Source of the DNA: Bifidobacterium breve
GTDB lineage: Bacteria; Actinomycetota; Acidimicrobiia; IMCC26256
Length of the DNA: 12,759 bases
Reading direction: 5' to 3'
Assembly (NCBI GenBank): GCA_945907055.1
Contig: CAMDSG010000034.1
Coordinates: 1-12,759 of the forward strand
Under the pieces are notes generated by a model. It had not been told where the DNA came from, searched no databases, and saw nothing but the letters and a program-made list of their open reading frames with translations. The number at the start of each line of letters is the position of its first letter. The first letter of the stretch is position 1. The position numbers and the translations under genes are program-made. This document shows positions 7,257 through 12,759 of this stretch, one piece after another.

Positions 7257-8468
7257 TTAACTCAGAAGACCGTATGCAAGCCCGGTGACGGCTAGCGAAA
7301 CTGCAATCCAAATTAGGAAGACTCGTCGTGGAGATGCCGGGAACCTATTCATAAATGGCCGCTCCACCCCGAAGTGGAGAAGCGCCGCCAAGCCGAGTGC
7401 AACAACGAGTCGTAATGCCGCCAGCGGTGCGCCGTCGAGCCCCCCCACATTCTCTGGGACGATCGCGACACGTACTGGCCAGTGGACCAAGTAGATGGCA
7501 TAAGACATTGTTCCAAGGAAAGCCAAGGGCCTCCAGCCGAGGAAGCGAGATAGCGAGCCCCCTGCGAGCAAGCCGACCAATACGCCAACAGAGACGACAG
7601 AGACAAGAGCGAAGCCACCGTGGAATAACCACCACTGGGTCTTATCGGCCAATACAAACAGTGTGAGGAGAGTTACAAATGCTCCCCATCCCAAGAGGTC
7701 GGCTGCTCGGCCAATCGGTTGGCGCTTCGCAAGAAAGAGCACACACGCGAGGATCACGCCTGCAGCAATCTCTGGAGCGCGAACGTGCGTGCCCCACTCG
7801 GCCATTGTTGTAGATAGATTCCCAAAGAGCGCAGTAGCTGCCCCGCCTACCCATGCGCATGCGGTAATAGCGAGCATTGCGTATGCGGGTCGCCTGAGAT
7901 GACGAACGCCTAAATAGATCACACCGATAATTGCGTAGAATTGCTCCTCTACTGCGAGAGACCAATAAGGCGAGAGCGGGTGAACAATGCGCAGCCCGGC
8001 AGTGGGGGCGATGCTTATTTGGTGCCAGTTCATATAGGACCAAACAGCAGCGATCGGATCGCTTGCTCGAAGAGCATTGCTCCAACCCCATGGTTCCCAT
8101 GATGCGAGAAGTAGGACGACCAATGTTGTGACGATGGCGGCTGGTGCGAGTCTGCGGATACGCCTTGCCCAGAACGCGCCGAGATCAGCGGTGCCGGTTC
8201 GATCGCTCTCGAGTAATAGCAGAGTCGTAATGAGGTACCCGCTAAGGGTGAAGAAGACTGAGACCCCTAGAAGCCCGCCGGTCCAAGTCTCTGGGGCAAA
8301 GTGGTAAGCCACGACGGCGAAGACACAGACTGCGCGCAGTCCATCGAGCGCAGGGCTATATGGCAAGAAACGATGCCTCCCGGCAAGTAATTCGGTCTGC
8401 CTTGCCTCGCTAGAGACTGGACCCTCCGCGCTAACGGATGGGTTGTTAGTTGAAGGGGTTGTCTCCAC
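7257..8468 (-). CDS. Acyltransferase family 3 (OafA/YrhL-like) membrane protein
   Basis: A 403-residue multi-pass membrane O-acyltransferase. Family motifs in order: LDGLRA (41-46), VVAYH with probable catalytic His56, GVSVFFTLSGYLIT (68-81), RRIRRLAPA (102-110), YWSLAVEEQFY (168-178) and YAIYLVHWP (323-331). About ten hydrophobic segments follow the first motif. There is no SGNH domain, so it is the short form. Such enzymes acetylate or acylate sugars of cell-surface glycans. The listed start is GTG 8468, which lacks a good Shine-Dalgarno. A TTG at 8366 (residue 35) is preceded by GGGAGG with a 9-base spacer and would give a protein beginning just before LDGLRA, so the N-terminal 34 polar residues may not be translated. 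It heads the leftward operon with the methyltransferase 22 bases downstream. Confidence 0.9.
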   Translation of the reverse strand: METTPSTNNPSVSAEGPVSSEARQTELLAGRHRFLPYSPALDGLRAVCVFAVVAYHFAPETWTGGLLGVSVFFTLSGYLITTLLLLESDRTGTADLGAFWARRIRRLAPAAIVTTLVVLLLASWEPWGWSNALRASDPIAAVWSYMNWHQISIAPTAGLRIVHPLSPYWSLAVEEQFYAIIGVIYLGVRHLRRPAYAMLAITACAWVGGAATALFGNLSTTMAEWGTHVRAPEIAAGVILACVLFLAKRQPIGRAADLLGWGAFVTLLTLFVLADKTQWWLFHGGFALVSVVSVGVLVGLLAGGSLSRFLGWRPLAFLGTMSYAIYLVHWPVRVAIVPENVGGLDGAPLAALRLVVALGLAALLHFGVERPFMNRFPASPRRVFLIWIAVSLAVTGLAYGLLS

Positions 8469-8566
8469 GGGGCAGACGTTAGGGCGCGGGCACCCCCAAG
8501 CGGTCGCATCCCTAGGGGATCGGGATCGCCTATCGTCAGCACTTCACTCATGATCGGAGAACAAGG
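8469..8566. promoter_or_regulatory. Divergent intergenic region with palindrome and direct repeat
   Basis: This 98-bp gap separates the leftward acyltransferase operon from the rightward GH3 gene and must hold promoters for both unless longer transcripts are used. It contains ATCCC-TAG-GGGAT (8508-8520), a 5-bp-arm palindrome, immediately followed by a tandem GGGATC GGGATC (8516-8527). These could form an operator shared by both directions. I see no convincing -35/-10 pair. Confidence 0.3.
8556..8559 (+). promoter_or_regulatory. Ribosome binding site for the TTG start of GH3
   Basis: GGAG followed 7 bases later by TTG 8567 favours the longer form of the glycosidase. The competing ATG 8621 has only a GGTGG-like stretch before it. 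Confidence 0.45.
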
Positions 8567-10783
8567 TTGAGCACCCCATACGAGCTAGCACGTAATCGAG
8601 TCGCTACCGGTGGTGACTCGATGTCTGAGGCCAGAGCCTTAGTCGAGTCGATGACTCTCGATGAGCGTCTTGGTTTGTTAGATGGTGGATCGCCGTTCTG
8701 GGCAGGCATTACCGACATCGGAAACCTTGGCCACCACAAGAGACCCTTCCCGGCGATGGTGCTAGAGCGCCTCGGTATCCCTGGTTTCTATTTCAGTGAC
8801 GGTCCGCGAGGAGCTGTAATCGGCGGGGCCACTGCGTATCCGGTGAGCATGGCGCGAGGAGCATCCTTTGATCTTGATCTCGAGGAGCGCATAGGAGCCG
8901 CCATCGGCAGGGAGATGCGCGCGACAGGAGCGGACCTCGGCGGATCGGTCTGCGTAAATCTGCTTCGCCACCCGGCATGGGGCCGCGCTCAGGAGACCTA
9001 TGGCGAGGACCCGCACCACGTAGGGGAGATGGGTGCGGCTCTCACGCGCGGGCTCCAGACGCGAGTTATGGCAAACGTCAAGCATTTTGCGATGAACTCG
9101 ATAGAGAACTCGCGCTTCAAAGTGGATATCACCTGCGATGAGCGCACCCTTCATGAGGTCTACCTTCCCCATTTTCTTAGGATCATTGACGAGGGTATTG
9201 CTTCAGTGATGACTGCGTATAACTCCGTCAACGGTGAATGGTGTGGCGAGAACCATGCGCTAATAACCGAGATTCTCCGTGGCGAGTGGGGTTTTGAAGG
9301 CTTCGTCGTCTCGGACTGGATTTTTGGATTACGTGATGGAGTCAAGTCTGTAAAAGCTGGTCTCGATGTAGAGATGCCATACAGAATGATTCGGCATGCT
9401 CCCGTAGTTGCTGCTGTGGCGGATGGGAGTCTTGGGCTTGAGTCTGTAGATGCCGCCGTAGCGCGAACCCTCTCAACAATGCTGCGCTTTGGGGTGGGGG
9501 CAATGCCGGTTGAACCGATTGAGGTACTTGCATGCGATGAGCATCGCGGTCTCTCACTTGAGTCAGCCCGAAAGTCGGCTGTTCTGCTGCGCAATGAATC
9601 AGTTGATGGTGCTCCTCTCCTGCCACTGGACCCGGGAACGCTCGCTCGCCTCTGCGTATTGGGGCGATTCGCTGATGTGCGCAACCTCGGCGATGGGGGC
9701 TCTAGCGATGTGATGTCGCCAACCGTCGTCACTCCGTTCGCTGGTCTCTCCGCAGCGCTTGGGCATGTAGATGTGCGCACTGCTCCTGCGGACGATCTAG
9801 CGGCCGCTTTGGCGCTCGCCGCAAAATCTGATGTTGCAGTCGTCATTGTTGGGTACGACAGACTCGACGAGGGAGAGTTCATCGGAGGTCCAAACGACAA
9901 CGCCAATCTTGGTCACCTCATTCCGAAGCACGATGATCCAGAGCTGCTCGCGAAGTTTGCGGAGTTCGTTGCAGAGCACGAATGGGAGATCCCCGAGGCG
10001 TTAGTAAAGAAGCCAGGGGCCGTGATGTTCTCAGTCGGAGGCGATCGGGTCTCGCTTCGACTCCCAGACGCAGATGTTGCACTACTTAGGTCTGTTCTCG
10101 CTGTTAACCCGCGCACGATTGCCGTAATCATCTCTGGTAGCGCGGTGCTTACTAGTGAGTGGGACCAAGAGGTTCCGGCGATTCTTCAGCAGTGGTACTC
10201 GGGTATGGAGGGAGGCCATGCGCTAGCCGACATTCTCCTTGGCGCTGCCAACCCGAGTGGCCGGCTTCCATTCGCTGTACCCGCAGCAGAGTCCGATCTC
10301 CCTCTCTTTGATATTGAGGCGACCTCAGTTACATACGATGGCCTCCATGGTCAATGGTTGCTCGATCGCCGTGAAGTTAGAGCGGCGTACCCCTTTGGAT
10401 TTGGGCTTTCTTATACGCACTTTGATCATGTTGGAGTAGCGGCGGAGGTTCGCGGTGAGGTGGTTGAGGTTAGGGCTACAACCTTCAACGCAGGGGTGCG
10501 CGATGGCGCAGATATGGTGCAGGTATATGTGACCCCTCCAGACCCAGGGATTGACCGTGCGATGCGTCGCCTCGGAGGTTTTGCGCGTGTCGAGGTTCCC
10601 GCCGGGGAGGCTGCTGAGGTGACCGTAGTAATTAGTCTGCGAAGTATTGCGTGGAGAGATGTGGATACCCACTCTTGGTACCTACCCGCCGGTGAGTATC
10701 GCTTCGAGGTTGCACACAACGCAGGAGAGCAACGCCCACCTGGGGTCTCAATCTCGCTGCCAGAGATGCACTGGGGTCGTTAA
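8567..10783 (+). CDS. Glycoside hydrolase family 3 (beta-glucosidase/beta-xylosidase-like)
   Basis: A 738-residue retaining glycosidase with an N-terminal TIM-barrel, a middle alpha/beta sandwich and a C-terminal fibronectin-III-like domain (about 640-715). GRAQETYGEDP (139-149), KHF (172-174) and GFVVSDW (245-251, nucleophile D250) mark the barrel. DEGEF (434-438) holds the likely acid/base Glu, and GDRVSLRLP (492-500) follows after about 50 extra residues. WYSGMEGG, PSGRLP and YPFGFGLSYT close the second domain. No signal peptide is seen, so it probably acts in the cytoplasm on imported or internal glycosides. TTG 8567 has GGAG at 8556-8559 with a 7-base spacer. ATG 8621 (residue 19) is the alternative, just before the family's usual N-terminal helix, but its Shine-Dalgarno is weak. 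The linkage hydrolysed cannot be predicted. It is divergent from the envelope operon, so a functional link is not implied. Confidence 0.93.
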   Translation: MSTPYELARNRVATGGDSMSEARALVESMTLDERLGLLDGGSPFWAGITDIGNLGHHKRPFPAMVLERLGIPGFYFSDGPRGAVIGGATAYPVSMARGASFDLDLEERIGAAIGREMRATGADLGGSVCVNLLRHPAWGRAQETYGEDPHHVGEMGAALTRGLQTRVMANVKHFAMNSIENSRFKVDITCDERTLHEVYLPHFLRIIDEGIASVMTAYNSVNGEWCGENHALITEILRGEWGFEGFVVSDWIFGLRDGVKSVKAGLDVEMPYRMIRHAPVVAAVADGSLGLESVDAAVARTLSTMLRFGVGAMPVEPIEVLACDEHRGLSLESARKSAVLLRNESVDGAPLLPLDPGTLARLCVLGRFADVRNLGDGGSSDVMSPTVVTPFAGLSAALGHVDVRTAPADDLAAALALAAKSDVAVVIVGYDRLDEGEFIGGPNDNANLGHLIPKHDDPELLAKFAEFVAEHEWEIPEALVKKPGAVMFSVGGDRVSLRLPDADVALLRSVLAVNPRTIAVIISGSAVLTSEWDQEVPAILQQWYSGMEGGHALADILLGAANPSGRLPFAVPAAESDLPLFDIEATSVTYDGLHGQWLLDRREVRAAYPFGFGLSYTHFDHVGVAAEVRGEVVEVRATTFNAGVRDGADMVQVYVTPPDPGIDRAMRRLGGFARVEVPAGEAAEVTVVISLRSIAWRDVDTHSWYLPAGEYRFEVAHNAGEQRPPGVSISLPEMHWGR

Positions 10784-10864
10784 GAAAATGAAATTAACTA
10801 CCAAGATCGCTCAGTATTGTGAAGTTCTTTAATCAAATAACCCTTTGATTTAATAGTGAATCTC
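10784..10864 (+). promoter_or_regulatory. AT-rich intergenic region with 7-bp inverted repeat
   Basis: The gap between GH3 and the SRPBCC gene is clearly AT-richer than its flanks. It contains AATCAAA (10831-10837), loop TAACCC, TTTGATT (10844-10850). No run of T follows, so it is a poor intrinsic terminator; its place just upstream of a gene with a strong RBS fits a promoter/operator better. A TTTAATAG stretch (10849-10856) could serve as a -10 element, but no matching -35 is clear. Confidence 0.3.
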
Positions 10865-10870
10865 AAGGAG
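10865..10870 (+). promoter_or_regulatory. Ribosome binding site of the SRPBCC gene
   Basis: AAGGAG with a 6-base spacer to ATG 10877 selects this start over the in-frame GTG at 10856, whose reading would translate through the RBS itself. Confidence 0.8.
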
Positions 10871-10876
10871 AGAAAA

Positions 10877-11338
10877 ATGGGAAACCCTGTTTCAGTTACG
10901 CGTGATATCTCTGCAAGCCCGGAGAAGGTTTGGGGGTTAATCGTTGATCTTCCTCGCATGGGGGAGTGGTCGCCTGAGAACAAGGGCGGAGAGTGGGCTA
11001 AAGGAGTTACGGGTCCCGCTCTGGGTGCTCGCTTTAAAGGTCGCAATGCAAACGGCAAGAAGTCTTGGTCTACAAAGGTTGAGGTAAACGGCTTCGATGC
11101 TCCCAAGAAGTTCTCTTTTGGGCTCATGGTCAGCGGCAAGGATTGGTGCGACTGGGTATACGAAATTGAGCCGACCTCTACTGGGTGCAGCGTGACCCAC
11201 AGTTGGGTTGATCACAGAGGATCGATTGCAGCTGGGCTCGGCAAGGTAATCAGCGGAGTCGCAGATCGTGCTGCTCATAACAAGGCAAATATGGAGATTA
11301 CTCTCGAGAATCTCGCGAAGACCGCGGAGGCTTCCTAA
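10877..11338 (+). CDS. SRPBCC-fold protein (polyketide cyclase/dehydrase-like)
   Basis: A 153-residue soluble protein of the START/Bet v1-like SRPBCC superfamily, which binds hydrophobic ligands in a deep cavity. The opening VSVTRDISASPEKVWGLIVD (strand 1 plus the ASPEKVW helix signature), the MGEWSPEN segment, the GARFKGRN turn and the long C-terminal helix (about 125-150, ending ENLAKTAEAS) match the polyketide_cyc2 pattern. The strong RBS chooses ATG 10877. It precedes the monooxygenase by 81 bases on the same strand and may be co-transcribed with it. Ligand and reaction are unknown; many members are annotated only by fold. Confidence 0.85.
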   Translation: MGNPVSVTRDISASPEKVWGLIVDLPRMGEWSPENKGGEWAKGVTGPALGARFKGRNANGKKSWSTKVEVNGFDAPKKFSFGLMVSGKDWCDWVYEIEPTSTGCSVTHSWVDHRGSIAAGLGKVISGVADRAAHNKANMEITLENLAKTAEAS

Positions 11339-11404
11339 CTTTTAGGCAAGAGATTCTGTGTAACGCGAACGCAGTTGGTTAGCGTGGGCTTCGTCATTAA
11401 ACCT
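11339..11404 (+). other. Short intergenic spacer, no clear signal
   Basis: Between the SRPBCC stop and the monooxygenase RBS I see no strong hairpin with a T run and no clear promoter, which is compatible with co-transcription of the two genes. Confidence 0.4.
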
Positions 11405-11411
11405 AAGGAGG
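11405..11411 (+). promoter_or_regulatory. Ribosome binding site of the monooxygenase
   Basis: AAGGAGG, a near-perfect Shine-Dalgarno, lies 8 bases before GTG 11420 and fixes that start. Confidence 0.85.
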
Positions 11412-11419
11412 TCGCGCAC

Positions 11420-12759
11420 GTGGAGCACTTTGATGTAATCATTGTCGGCGCTGGCATCTCTGGGATTGGCGCGGCGTGGCATCTTCAGCATCGAAGCCCA
11501 CATCGCAGTGTTGCGATCCTCGAAGGGCGCGAAGATTTGGGTGGCACTTGGGACCTATTTCGCTATCCAGGTATTCGTTCGGATAGCGATATGCATACTC
11601 TCGGGTTTGAGTTCCGTCCATGGATTGCAGAGCAATCAATCGCTGACGGTCCATCAATCTTGAAGTACCTGAGAGATACTGCAACAGAGTCAGGTATAGA
11701 CAAAAAGATCCGCTACTCAATTCACGTTGATAGCGCAGACTGGTCAAGTGAGACAGCGCGTTGGACTGTTAGAGCAACTCACCTTAAGACTGGTGAGGAG
11801 ACTAGCTTTACCTGCGGATACCTATTCATGTGCTCTGGCTACTACTCGTACGCGCATGGTCACGAACCCATATTTGAGGGCCGTGATCGCTTTAGGGGCG
11901 AGGTTATCCATCCCCAGGAGTGGCCAGAGAATATCGAGCTTGCCGGTAAGCGAATTGTTGTAATCGGTTCGGGTGCAACCGCTATCACCCTGGTGCCTTC
12001 ACTAGCCAAGACAGCGGCGCATGTAACGATGCTGCAGCGCTCTCCTACATTTTTGATATCACGACCAGATGTTGACCGAATCGCCAATCGCCTCAACAAA
12101 ATGCTCCCTGCAATGCTCGCGTATCGGTTAACTCGCGCCAAGAACACAAACATGCAGCGATTCTTCTATCGCAGGTCTCGAAAGAAGCCAGAGGACGTTA
12201 AGAAGTTCTTGGTCGAGTCTGTGCGCAAGCAACTAGGTGAAGGCTTCGACGTCGAGAAGCACTTCACGCCTTCCTATAATCCTTGGGACCAGCGCGTCTG
12301 TTTGGTTGTCAACGGCGACCTCTTCTCCGATATGCGCGAGGGCCGTGCATCTGTGGTCACAGACACTGTCGCCAACTTCAATGAGACCGGGATTGAGACT
12401 GGTTCTGGTGAGCAACTTGATTGCGACATCATCATCACTGCTACCGGCCTATCGATGCTGACGCTCGGCGGGGTCGAGTTCTCAATGGATGGCGCGCCGA
12501 TTAATTTTGCAGATACATGGTCTTACAAGGGTCTTGCTTACTCTGGGGTTCCAAACCTCTCGTCTTCATTCGGCTATATAAATGCTTCGTGGACGCTTAG
12601 AACCGACCTCATCTGCGAGTACGTATGCAGACTCCTCAACCACATGGAGTCAATAGGTGCGGTTGAGTGCACGCCTCGCCTCCGCCCTGAGGATGCCGAT
12701 ATGCCTGAGCGCGCGTGGGTTGAGGGTTTTACTCCCGGGTACATGCAGCGACACATGGA
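11420..12759 (+). CDS. EthA-like Baeyer-Villiger flavin monooxygenase (3' truncated by window)
   Basis: An open frame of 446 codons runs off the right edge. It is an FAD- and NADPH-dependent monooxygenase that oxidises ketones (and in some members thioamides) in the cytoplasm. FAD-binding GAGISG is at 10-15 and GGTWDLFRYPGIRSDSDM at 41-58. The Baeyer-Villiger fingerprint FxGxxxHxxxWP is complete (F158, G160, H164, W168, P169), and the NADPH-binding GSGATA is at 183-188. Further family blocks are YNPWDQR, VNGDLF, IIITATGL, NASWTLR and EGFTPGY. The match to remembered mycobacterial EthA (about 489 residues) runs end to end, so about 40 residues should lie beyond the window. GTG start with a strong RBS. 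The family is sure; natural substrate and true orthology to EthA are not. It follows the SRPBCC gene after 81 bases. Confidence 0.92.
   Translation, partial: MEHFDVIIVGAGISGIGAAWHLQHRSPHRSVAILEGREDLGGTWDLFRYPGIRSDSDMHTLGFEFRPWIAEQSIADGPSILKYLRDTATESGIDKKIRYSIHVDSADWSSETARWTVRATHLKTGEETSFTCGYLFMCSGYYSYAHGHEPIFEGRDRFRGEVIHPQEWPENIELAGKRIVVIGSGATAITLVPSLAKTAAHVTMLQRSPTFLISRPDVDRIANRLNKMLPAMLAYRLTRAKNTNMQRFFYRRSRKKPEDVKKFLVESVRKQLGEGFDVEKHFTPSYNPWDQRVCLVVNGDLFSDMREGRASVVTDTVANFNETGIETGSGEQLDCDIIITATGLSMLTLGGVEFSMDGAPINFADTWSYKGLAYSGVPNLSSSFGYINASWTLRTDLICEYVCRLLNHMESIGAVECTPRLRPEDADMPERAWVEGFTPGYMQRHM

Noticed and set aside
9160..9906. A 248-codon open frame antisense to GH3
   Set aside because: It lies wholly inside a gene with full GH3 motifs; its translation is Ser/Thr/Arg/Pro-rich without a family signature, as expected of a shadow frame in GC-rich DNA.
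10831..10850. Intrinsic terminator after GH3
   Set aside because: The stem is AT-only apart from one G-C pair and no T run follows, so it is kept only as a possible regulatory element.
10856..10876. GTG 10856 as start of the SRPBCC protein
   Set aside because: The 7 extra codons include the AAGGAG that is correctly spaced for ATG 10877.

Overview
The window looks like chromosomal DNA of an actinobacterium. The guess of Acidimicrobiia or a relative rests on an EthA-like Baeyer-Villiger monooxygenase, multi-pass actinobacterial-type GT-C membrane proteins, frequent GTG/TTG starts and mid-range GC. No marker gene fixes the lineage. No rRNA, tRNA, CRISPR array, transposase or integrase is visible. 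Base composition is uneven: hand-counted 60-base lines give about 47% GC in the membrane-protein genes (2881-2940) and about 60-72% in the GH3 gene (9481-9540, 8881-8940).

Left part (1-4126, plus strand): the last codons of an upstream gene (2-82), then a short ORF (150-368) built around seven 12-bp tandem repeats that encode a Phe-Met-Gly-Leu repeat. Two large paralogous GT-C-type membrane proteins follow (369-2243 and 2240-4126), joined by an ATGA overlap.

Middle part (4115-8468, minus strand): one leftward gene string reading acyltransferase-3 -> SAM methyltransferase -> DPM1-like GT2 glycosyltransferase -> (135-bp junction) -> second methyltransferase -> second GT2. The second methyltransferase/GT2 pair is a diverged tandem duplicate. 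Both of its genes are broken: an in-frame TGA in the methyltransferase and a one-base frameshift in a G run in the GT2. The junction between the copies holds what looks like the last ~35 codons of a GT-C gene. Its stop codon converges on the intact GT2 in the same geometry as the full GT-C gene does on the broken GT2. One tandem duplication running from inside the 3' end of a GT-C gene to just upstream of the methyltransferase start would explain the whole layout.

Right part (8567-12759, plus strand): a divergently oriented GH3 glycosidase without a visible signal peptide, a small SRPBCC-domain protein, and an EthA-like FAD/NADPH monooxygenase running off the window edge.

Working model (inference): the GT2 makes a polyprenyl-phosphate sugar in the cytoplasm, a GT-C protein transfers that sugar on the outer face of the membrane, and the methyltransferase and acyltransferase-3 decorate the product. 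This would be a small cell-envelope glycan or glycolipid modification locus undergoing duplication and decay. The GH3, SRPBCC and monooxygenase genes look like ordinary metabolic neighbours.
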